From the NCBI GenBank assembly GCA_016180865.1, contig JACPAJ010000062.1, positions 1-36,839 of the forward strand: a stretch of DNA of 36,839 bases, given 5' to 3'. This document shows, piece after piece, positions 1-8,044 of this stretch. Source of the stretch: Deltaproteobacteria bacterium. GTDB lineage: Bacteria > UBA10199 > GCA-002796325 > 1-14-0-20-49-13. The stretch's first letter is position 1, and each line of letters opens with the position of its first letter. The notes below the pieces were generated by a model. It made no database searches. It saw nothing but the letters and a program-made list of their open reading frames with translations, and was not told where the DNA came from. The position numbers were made by a program, and so were the translations under genes.

Positions 1-84
1 ATCTGCAATCAAATAAGGCTTCGAACGGCTAAAAAACCGCTTCGGGATGATGCCACATTGGTCGTCGTAAGGCTTTAGCTTATT

Positions 85-1404
85 ATGGATTTTGCGTCCG
101 CTATTTCCTATCTTGATTCGCTTCAATCGACTAAAATCGAACTCGGACTTGAAAGAATGTCTGCAGTTTGCAAATTACTGGGAAACCCCGAAAATAAATT
201 TACAAGTGTTGTGGTTGCCGGAACAAACGGCAAAGGATCCACATGCGCTTTTTTGGAATCGATATTGAGGCACAATGGGCTAAAGGCCGGTCTGCTAACA
301 TCTCCGCATCTTCTTGATGTCCGCGAAAGAATTCAGATCGATAGGGAGATGATATCGGAGAAAGAGTTTGGAAATTTGGCGGAAAACCTGCATTGTCATT
401 GCGAGTTCGCCAGCGGCGGACGAAGCAATCTCCCGAACTCAGAGCTGGAGATTGCTTCGTCCCTTGACAAGCTCGGGGCTCGCAATGACATGCAATTCAC
501 CTACTTCGAATTTCTCACCGCCATGGCTTTTCAATATTTCGCCGAGGCCAAAGTAGATATTGCCGTGCTTGAAGTTGGGCTTGGCGGCCGTCTGGATGCC
601 ACCAATGTTGTAACTCCCGTTATAAGCGTGATTACGCGGATTGGAATCGATCATCAGAAATACTTAGGCGATACGATTGAAAAGATTGCATTTGAAAAGT
701 GCGGAATCATCAAAAGAGGAGTTCCCGTTGTAACTGTAGATCAGGATGAAAAAGCCATGGATGTGATACGAAAGGCATCGGATGAGAACGGTGCGATGCT
801 TCATGTTGTAAGTCCGCACGAAGTTAAATGGCCGCTCGGTTTAAACGGCAGCCATCAGCTTGAGAATGCTGCGTTAGCGGTCCGAGCGGCGGAAATTGTC
901 ACCCCCTCCCTTTCCCTCCCCCCTCGAGGGGGAGGGAAAGGGAGGGGGGGTGGTGTCATTGAAATGGCTCTTGCCTCCACGAGCTGGCCCGGCCGGCTTG
1001 AAGTAGTTTCAAAAAATCCGCTTGTGATTCTGGATGGCGCTCATAATCCAAACGGAGCGGAAGCGCTTGCAAAATATTTAATGTCGCTGCCAGAAAAACT
1101 TATTATCATGCTCGGCATTATGGCCGATAAAGATATTGATGGGATTGTTAAGCCCCTTGCCGATGCGGCCGATGAAATTGTCATTACGAAGCCGTCGATT
1201 GAAAGGGCGGCTGACCCAAAAATAATTGAAAGCCGTATCAGGAAACTCGAAAAATGGAAAAACGCGAATATTACAATTAATGCTCAGCTTCCATCCGCCA
1301 TTCGGCAAACGATGGAATCCATGCCAAAAGATAGCTGCCTTATCATAGCAGGCTCGCTTTATACCGTGGGAGAGGCAAGGGAATATTTTAGCAGCTTGAC
1401 TTAG
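85..1404 (+). CDS. folC: Bifunctional folylpolyglutamate synthase/dihydrofolate synthase
   Basis: 439-aa ORF with Mur-ligase-like motifs VVAGTNGKGSTCAFLESIL, TYFEFLTAMAFQYFAE, DIAVLEVGLGGRLDATN, STSWPGRLEVV, LDGAHNPNGAEAL. Contains two in-frame repeat insertions. Confidence 0.95.
   Translation: MDFASAISYLDSLQSTKIELGLERMSAVCKLLGNPENKFTSVVVAGTNGKGSTCAFLESILRHNGLKAGLLTSPHLLDVRERIQIDREMISEKEFGNLAENLHCHCEFASGGRSNLPNSELEIASSLDKLGARNDMQFTYFEFLTAMAFQYFAEAKVDIAVLEVGLGGRLDATNVVTPVISVITRIGIDHQKYLGDTIEKIAFEKCGIIKRGVPVVTVDQDEKAMDVIRKASDENGAMLHVVSPHEVKWPLGLNGSHQLENAALAVRAAEIVTPSLSLPPRGGGKGRGGGVIEMALASTSWPGRLEVVSKNPLVILDGAHNPNGAEALAKYLMSLPEKLIIMLGIMADKDIDGIVKPLADAADEIVITKPSIERAADPKIIESRIRKLEKWKNANITINAQLPSAIRQTMESMPKDSCLIIAGSLYTVGEAREYFSSLT
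391..492. repeat. Palindromic repeat element (cattgcgag/gacgaagcaatctc type) inserted in frame in folC
   Basis: Nested inverted arms: tgtcattgcgag (394-405) with ctcgcaatgaca (479-490); gacgaagcaatctc (419-432) with gagattgcttcgtc (448-461), both perfect. Confidence 0.85.
902..948. repeat. Polypyrimidine/polypurine palindrome inserted in frame in folC
   Basis: ccccctccctttccctccccccctcgaggggg-agggaaagggaggggg-type hairpin centred on ctcgag (923-928), one-base bulge; encodes TPSLSLPPRGGGKGRGGG. Confidence 0.85.
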
Positions 1405-1451
1405 GGGATGGTGATGGGTAATGAGTTAAAAGCTTACTAGGGAGGGAATTT

Positions 1452-2420
1452 ATGAGCATGATAATTCGCCCGCGTCGTTTGCGCGGAAATGCGATGCTAA
1501 GAAAGATGGTTTGTGAAACTTATGTTTTGCCGGATCAATTGATTCAGCCGGTTTTTATTACGCATGGGAAGGCAATAAAAGAAGAAATTTCAGCCATGCC
1601 CGGCCAATTTCGGTTTTCGGTCGATAAAATCGGCGCGGAAGCCATGGAAATTTGGAATGCAGGAATTCATGCGATGCTTCTTTTTGGAATTCCGGAAAAG
1701 AAAGATGACAAAGCAAGCGGAGCTTACGCAAAAGACGGAATTGTCCAGCGTGCTATCCCTGCCATCAAAGAAGCGGCGCCGGATATGTATGTGATTACCG
1801 ATGTCTGCCTTTGCGAATATATGTCTCATGGTCATTGCGGAATAGTGGCCGACGGTCAGAGGATAGATAACGATTCCACTCTTGAGCTTCTTGCTCGCTC
1901 TGCGGTTTCACAAGCAAAATCCGGCGCCGATATGGTTGCGCCATCCGATATGATGGATGGACGCGTGGCGGCAATTCGGGAAGCTCTGGATAACGAAGGT
2001 TTTGCAGGCACTCCGATAATGAGTTACGCCGCGAAATATGCTTCGTGTTTCTATGGCCCGTTCCGCGATGCGGCAAAAGGGGCTCCTCAATTTGGCGATA
2101 GAAAAACTTATCAGATGGATCCGCCGAACGTTCGTGAAGCAATAAAAGAGGTTAAACTTGATATCGCCGAAGGGGCCGATATTGTGATGGTGAAGCCGGC
2201 ATTAGCTTATCTGGATGTGATTGCGCGTGTTCGAGATGTAGTCGATGTGCCTGTGGCGGCCTACAGCGTAAGCGGCGAATATTCTATGATTAAGGCAGCC
2301 GCTAAAAACGGCTGGATTGACGAAAAACGCGCAATTTTGGAAACGCTAACAGCAATCAAACGCGCCGGCGCCGATATAATCATCACTTATTTTGCGAAGG
2401 ATGTTGCAAACTTGCTGTAA
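1452..2420 (+). CDS. hemB: Delta-aminolevulinic acid dehydratase (porphobilinogen synthase)
   Basis: 322 aa; [73 protein letters not shown] ggaggg upstream. Confidence 0.96.
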   Translation: MSMIIRPRRLRGNAMLRKMVCETYVLPDQLIQPVFITHGKAIKEEISAMPGQFRFSVDKIGAEAMEIWNAGIHAMLLFGIPEKKDDKASGAYAKDGIVQRAIPAIKEAAPDMYVITDVCLCEYMSHGHCGIVADGQRIDNDSTLELLARSAVSQAKSGADMVAPSDMMDGRVAAIREALDNEGFAGTPIMSYAAKYASCFYGPFRDAAKGAPQFGDRKTYQMDPPNVREAIKEVKLDIAEGADIVMVKPALAYLDVIARVRDVVDVPVAAYSVSGEYSMIKAAAKNGWIDEKRAILETLTAIKRAGADIIITYFAKDVANLL

Positions 2421-2460
2421 AAATCCCAGAAAATTGGATTGATCAATTATTAAATTCATT

Positions 2461-2495
2461 TTGACTATTTTATAGCGATGGTATATAATAGTCAA
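2461..2495 (+). promoter_or_regulatory. Near-palindromic sigma70-like promoter (TTGACT-N17-TATAAT), also readable on the other strand
   Basis: TTGACT at 2461-2466, TATAAT at 2484-2489, 17-bp spacer; arms ttgactatt/aatagtcaa; minus strand reads TTGACT-N17-TAAAAT. Confidence 0.5.
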
Positions 2496-2637
2496 TGTGA
2501 ATATAAACCGCTTAATAATCAATAGGTTATACTCAAACCTTTTTGATAATTCAATATTTATTTTAGGCAAAACGAAAGTGTCGTATGTTAGGCTTGAAAA
2601 CGCTTTTGCAATACCTTCAATGATAGAGGATTAGCGG

Positions 2638-3771
2638 TCACGGTCTTTTAGGCAATGTGCGCGACCCACCCATTCCATTGCCGACCCTTCCAGATTGACC
2701 GTCGAGAACCATGTAATGAGTTGGTAAATCTAGTTCCGTGATAAAAGCATCTTCATAAAACTCCTCTATGGTTGTTCTGATGAGTGTCAATGATGGGCGG
2801 TTGCTTATCGCAAATGTTTCGGTGGTAAACGTTCCATCTGTAATATCAAAACAGATGGCACCTCTAGAATGACCATAAACACGAAACTTAAAGTTGTTTA
2901 GTGCGCTTAGTTGTTGGTAACGAGGTCCGAGTCTTATTGAAAAAACTTCTTTAAAGGTTCTCGACAGCATATACGTGAGGTCCTGCTCAGATATGCCAAG
3001 CCTCCGTGAAACCTCATTGACAAAATCTGTTGCGGAAATAGCTGTTAACTGACCTGTGGCGCTATTTCTTCCGGTTGATCCTACGGCAGCCATAATTGCT
3101 GGGACTGTAGAGTTTCCTGGAGAAGCTGCCATGGCTGCAGCGGCTGCTTTTGTTCCGCCGCCTGCATCCAACACCCCAACTACCGGTACTAATCTCCCGG
3201 CATTAAATTCATCTGCAGCATCTGTTACCAACTTTTTTAAGCCGGCAACGGTTGTTTTAGCTCCATTTGCCGCCGCTCTGGCCGCTCCCGCCGCGCCTTT
3301 AGCATAAAAATATATCTCAGCGCCCTCCATTGTCATATCACGGGAAAGTGAAGCTATTTCGCCTTTTGCAAGACGATCCGGGAGGCTTGTGAGAATATTC
3401 CACTTCCGTCTAAGTGAAATATCAATCCCTTTCCCCACATCAGAAAGAGAAATAAGAGAAATGTTTCCATCCATCATTTCTATTGATGCTAGCGGTAAAT
3501 TCACCGCCGTCTCTGCGCCAAACTCAATTGCCCCCGTTAAAGCGCCGTACCAAAAGGCTAATTTCACTGTGCTTAAAGTGCTGCTTATTAAATTTCCTTT
3601 TCTTGCATTTTGAAGGCACAAAACGTCTAAATCGTGACGTGCGTCTTTCATCGAACTGGCGGCTTGTTCCGCCGCATCCAGAATAACACTTCCAGACCAG
3701 TCGAAGAAGCTCACGCTGCCAAAACTATTGGCAGCCGCACGCGCGGAGTCTATTGTGCTATATATCGTCAT
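2638..3771 (-). CDS. Hypothetical protein, 377 aa, no recognised domain
   Basis: Long ORF with RBS (aaggag) before ATG; Ala/Gly-rich centre; 29 bp downstream of the thioredoxin-like gene on the same strand. Confidence 0.75.
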   Translation of the reverse strand: MTIYSTIDSARAAANSFGSVSFFDWSGSVILDAAEQAASSMKDARHDLDVLCLQNARKGNLISSTLSTVKLAFWYGALTGAIEFGAETAVNLPLASIEMMDGNISLISLSDVGKGIDISLRRKWNILTSLPDRLAKGEIASLSRDMTMEGAEIYFYAKGAAGAARAAANGAKTTVAGLKKLVTDAADEFNAGRLVPVVGVLDAGGGTKAAAAAMAASPGNSTVPAIMAAVGSTGRNSATGQLTAISATDFVNEVSRRLGISEQDLTYMLSRTFKEVFSIRLGPRYQQLSALNNFKFRVYGHSRGAICFDITDGTFTTETFAISNRPSLTLIRTTIEEFYEDAFITELDLPTHYMVLDGQSGRVGNGMGGSRTLPKRP

Positions 3772-3800
3772 TTACTATTCTCCTTATGCAGCTTGACAAG

Positions 3801-4916
3801 CTACTTCGCTTTGGCGGTAGATTCCCTAAGCCTCTGCTCCAAATTCGGCACGACGCCTCTGACGAAATCTTTAATAACGCCTTTCCTATCTATAACTGCA
3901 AAGAACGGAATGCTACCGCGTGAAAATTTTCCAAAATCATCCTCCGATAACATAATATCACTTTTCCACAACGCCCTTTCTTCTTTTCTTGCGGCGGCGG
4001 TTTCGCTGACAGGTTCAGTTGTGGCGCCGACAATGTTAACGCCCTTTTTCCTCAATTCGTCTGCAAGTTTATTTATCGTTGGCATGGCCATTCTGCATGC
4101 AGGGCACCACGATGCCCATCCAAAAAGGATTGTGACCCCGTTCCCCGTTAAAGCTTTTGTTATTTCCGGCACGTTTATTTTGTCGCCGACCTTAAACTGA
4201 CCCGCTGCGTCTGCAGCGCTTGCCGCCTGCTTTTCTTCGGATCTTGCGAGAGATTCGTTCGTTTCAGCCAAATCTTGAGTAATTCCCATCTCATCAAACC
4301 GCGCCTTGCGTTCACTGGAAGCCTCAGCCAGACATCTATTTGCCAGGTTAATGGCGGCATTACCCCTCCCGCCCATTATGGAGGTTTCTATCATAACTGC
4401 ATAGTGCATAAGAAATAAATGAGAATTAAGAACAAGATCATCCGGAAGATAATCGCTTTGGCATCCCCATAAAAATGTTCTTTCGAAATTATCAAAATCC
4501 TGCCTTTCTAAATAATATTGTAAATGTTGAACATATGTTCTTTTATCATTTTCAAAAAAGGGGACATTATAACGGCCATGAAGCCTGCTGGCGGTAGAAA
4601 AATATTCATCAAATAGATCTGTCCAATTGCCGGGCTCCAATGTAGCCCCTAATGTCTCCATTGAAGAGCTGTAATCCTTAAAAAAATCCAGCCTTTCTTT
4701 TAAAACAGGGTTTGTAACAGGAACGTTGTTATCATCCCTAAAAGTGGTCAACAAGTCATTCTTTGTGAAGTAATCAAGGGCGTCCGGTCCAAACGCTTCC
4801 TGAAGGTCGCAGCTATCAAAATATTGCGGTTCGCCGCCCTTTTTAGCCAGCTCAGTAATTTCCGCACTTTTAAAATCCTTAGTTTCGCCTATTATTAAGC
4901 ATATTTTTTCTGTCAT
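3801..4916 (-). CDS. Thioredoxin-like (TlpA/AhpC-TSA type) protein with ~240-aa uncharacterised N-terminal region
   Basis: C-terminal ILFGWASWCPACRMAMPTINKLADELRKKGVNIVGATTE...IPFFAVIDRKGVI (WCPAC redox motif); RBS aaaggag before ATG. Confidence 0.85.
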   Translation of the reverse strand: MTEKICLIIGETKDFKSAEITELAKKGGEPQYFDSCDLQEAFGPDALDYFTKNDLLTTFRDDNNVPVTNPVLKERLDFFKDYSSSMETLGATLEPGNWTDLFDEYFSTASRLHGRYNVPFFENDKRTYVQHLQYYLERQDFDNFERTFLWGCQSDYLPDDLVLNSHLFLMHYAVMIETSIMGGRGNAAINLANRCLAEASSERKARFDEMGITQDLAETNESLARSEEKQAASAADAAGQFKVGDKINVPEITKALTGNGVTILFGWASWCPACRMAMPTINKLADELRKKGVNIVGATTEPVSETAAARKEERALWKSDIMLSEDDFGKFSRGSIPFFAVIDRKGVIKDFVRGVVPNLEQRLRESTAKAK

Positions 4917-5014
4917 ATAGGATCTCCTTTTATTGTCAGATTACCATTAGTGTCGGCCTTAAGCGGAAATAGTTGCTAACTATTTTTACTGCCTATTGTT
5001 TTCCCGGGTGGTTT

Positions 5015-6550
5015 CTATGGGCATTCTTCAAAGGCGGATTCGGCGGTGCCGGTGTAATCTGTCGCGGATGCATCGACCTCTATATTTTGGCCCAAGCCGT
5101 TTACACCGCTATTTTCAATCCACAATCCCTCATTTGCGAGCCGTATTGATTGAAATGCATCCGTAATTAGCAGCTGGAGCGCATACGAACCTGCTCCGAT
5201 ATCAGCCGGCAGCCGGAGGCCACTGTTAATAAAAGATGTTGTTCCGCCAAGCGTCGACCTTGGATCGTAATTTAAATCTGCACGGTAACATTTGGCGCCC
5301 TGCAGGATTAAATACGCTGAATATTCATTATATGGGGCGGCGAAGCCGTCATTTTTTATATTAGCCTCAAAATGCAGTATTCCGCCAGGCCTGATTTTTG
5401 GATTCCATGTTATATCGGTCAGCGCCAGATGGTAACCCAGGCGGCGTTCAATTTCTTCAAAGCAGCCCTGCGTTTTCCATGCATTGATCACGTCCGGATG
5501 ATATAAAATATTTATAAACGACCAGTGGAGTTGTTCCATTTCCGATAGTGCCGTTGCGCAATCCGAGCGGGGCGGATTTAGTTTGCAGGTCTCGCCGCCC
5601 ATCGGAACGAAATTGGCGTCGGCTGCAATATAATCCTTCCACTTTGTGATTTCGCCCGATGGATAGGTGCCATAGTCTGTGTTGCTGGCCAGAAAACAGT
5701 CGTTATGATGTGCAACGCGCGATTTTGCTTCTCCATTATATGCTTCGGTTTCGTCCAGCGGCGCGTCTGAACCGATAAAGTCGGTTTTAAACGACGGTTT
5801 TCGCACTTGTATTGTAACTGACGATGGCAGCGCATCCAAAAGCGCGTTTAAAACCGCGGCGCGCGAAGCTTCATTATCCAGCCCGTTGGTGGATGTGTGC
5901 CATTCGCCCCATCTTCCTATAAATCCCGCCTGAAGCGTAGAAATAACATCGGCGCTGTTTTGCAGGATAGGTTTGAGTTGCGCGATGTGGCTTAAAATTT
6001 GGTTCTGCGGCGCGTCGCTGTTTAAAGGATCATCGCTGTAATAAAATCTTAAAATAACTTTGATTCCGGCGTTCTTAACGCGTTCAAATCCTGCGGCAAG
6101 GCCATTTAAAATGGGATCGTCTAAAGCGCTGTTTTGATATCCGTCCAGCACAACTTCGGCATAGGCAAGAGTAAAACCATCTTCACGCACCCAGTTGTAA
6201 TTATCCGTATCATCCAGAATGTCGATCCAAGTATAAAATCCGCGTTCGGGATTGAGAATGTTTTCGGCTGAAGCTGTAAAAATTTGGGATTTAAGTTCGG
6301 CCGCGGCTGTGTTTTCGTTGTTTGCATCGGCTGCATTGTCGGTGTTGTTTTCACTGCCGGCAGCCGATTCGTCGCCCGAATCATCTGATTCGTCAATATT
6401 GCCGGCATCATCGCCGGAATTATCAGAATTGTCAGAAACGTCAGGGTCGGGTGAGGAGGTATTCGGCCCTTGCATGTCATCACACGAGACAACGATAACT
6501 AGGCCAACTGCCAGCAAAATATGGATAAATAGGCGTTTCATAAGGCACAC
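5015..6550 (-). CDS. Lipoprotein with DUF4874/DUF4832-like domains
   Basis: Signal peptide/lipobox MKRLFIHILLAVGLVIVVSCDD (start could be 6541), acidic linker, then NILNPERGFYTWIDI... KNAGIKVILRFYY... GFIGRWGEWHTS... QVRKPSFKTDF, typical of DUF4874/DUF4832. Confidence 0.8.
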   Translation of the reverse strand: MCLMKRLFIHILLAVGLVIVVSCDDMQGPNTSSPDPDVSDNSDNSGDDAGNIDESDDSGDESAAGSENNTDNAADANNENTAAAELKSQIFTASAENILNPERGFYTWIDILDDTDNYNWVREDGFTLAYAEVVLDGYQNSALDDPILNGLAAGFERVKNAGIKVILRFYYSDDPLNSDAPQNQILSHIAQLKPILQNSADVISTLQAGFIGRWGEWHTSTNGLDNEASRAAVLNALLDALPSSVTIQVRKPSFKTDFIGSDAPLDETEAYNGEAKSRVAHHNDCFLASNTDYGTYPSGEITKWKDYIAADANFVPMGGETCKLNPPRSDCATALSEMEQLHWSFINILYHPDVINAWKTQGCFEEIERRLGYHLALTDITWNPKIRPGGILHFEANIKNDGFAAPYNEYSAYLILQGAKCYRADLNYDPRSTLGGTTSFINSGLRLPADIGAGSYALQLLITDAFQSIRLANEGLWIENSGVNGLGQNIEVDASATDYTGTAESAFEECP

Positions 6551-6599
6551 CGGTTCTTTATACCATTATTATCGGCTAGACAAGCCCATAAGTTGCTTA

Positions 6600-7970
6600 T
6601 TAAATCTGCTTCAGCCATTCGCTTCGCATTGCCGGCGGCATTTTGGTTATGCGGGCTTCGTTCTTGCGGGCGCTGGAAATCCGGTTATACTGGAAATTCA
6701 TATAGGCATATTTAAAAAAGTTGCGCAAATTTGCCGGCAGACGCTTTAATATGTTTCTGGCATTATAAAAATGATACGTGCTCCAATAGCCGCCGGCCAC
6801 AAGCTGTTCCGGCGTTAGTCCTTTCAGCTTAAAAGTTGGATGGTGGTTGTTGTATTTTTCCCAGTCATAATGGAGTATCCGCCCCTCATTCTCAAGCCGC
6901 GTGAAAAGGGCCGAGCCGGGGTAGGGAGTAAGGCTTGGAAAATTGGCAATGGCGACGCGGTTTTTTATCAGGAATTAAACAGTCTTTTCAAAACAGTATT
7001 GGTCGTCATGATCGAACCCGTAAATCACAGATGTATTGACAATGAGGCCATGATCGCGGAGGATTTTTATTTTTTTGGATATTTCCTTAAGGCTTGGCGT
7101 CCCCAGTTTTCCGGGTGTGTTTACTTTAGTAACGGATTCAATTCCGATAAAGAGCCCCTGACATCCGGATTTCCTGGCGAGTTTCAAGAGATTCAAATCC
7201 TTTACCGACAACTCCAGCGATGCCTGGCCCACCCACGCCTTTTTCAGCGGAATTAGCTTTTCAAACAGGGAATAGGCATATTTATGATTGCCCATGATAT
7301 TGTCATCGATGAAAAAGATCAGCTTTTGTTTTAGGCTTTTGACTTCGGCCGCTACATTTTCAACCGGCCGGGTGCGGTAATGACTTCCAAAAATATCCGT
7401 GACGGAGCAAAATTCACATTTGTAGGGGCAGCCTCTTGTAGCTTGAACAATTGCGTGCGAGAGGGCTGTCTTCTTTTTGTAAAGAAGGTCGTGGCGAAAC
7501 GGCAGGACTTTTGCCATGTCGATAAGCCCATCGGCCTTGTAGATTTTTTTTAATTCACCCTTTTCGAAATCTGCGAGGACATTCCCCCACACTGAGTCGC
7601 CCTCGCCAACCACTGTGGCATCAAAATGGCCGTAAGTGTCTTCGGGCCTTACCGTGGCGTGAATGCCGCCGATTACCGTTGGAATGTTTAAGGCCCTGTA
7701 ATATTTTGAGATCTCTATTGCTCTCTTTATCTGGCAGGTCATGGCCGAAAAGCCGACCAGATCGATATTATCGTGATATACGCTTTCATTATTCTGCTCG
7801 TTAACAAGGATGAGGTCGTAATTGGACGGAGTGTAGGCGGCAATGGCCCCAAGTGCGGCGCAGGGCGTGTTTTTACCCCCATGCCCCTTCGTATAGTTTT
7901 GCGCTGTGGAAATTAAAAGGACCCTCTTTTTCACGGCATTACAGTAAGCCGGATTAGGGCATTTAGTCAA
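6600..7970 (-). pseudogene. B12-binding-domain radical SAM protein interrupted by one in-frame TAA (6975-6977)
   Basis: 331-aa ORF with RGCPYKCEFCSVTDIFG (CxxxCxxC); the same reading frame continues after TAA as FLIKNRVAIANFPSLTPYPGSALFTRLENEGRILHYDWEKYNNHHPTFKLKGLTPEQLVAGGYWSTYHFY..., the expected C-terminus. Confidence 0.8.
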
Positions 7971-8044
7971 TTTTTATTGATATGACGATACGCCCTATAA
8001 TAGGCGTTGATTTTGGAGTTTAATATGATAGCTTTTGGTGGCAA

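Noticed and set aside
3056-4200. Plus-strand ORFs opposite the 377-aa and thioredoxin-like genes
   Set aside because: Low-complexity shadow ORFs antisense to better-supported genes with RBSs.
6975-6977. TAA in the radical SAM gene as programmed recoding
   Set aside because: No selenocysteine/pyrrolysine-type context (those use TGA/TAG) and no conserved structure evident; nonsense mutation or error is simpler.
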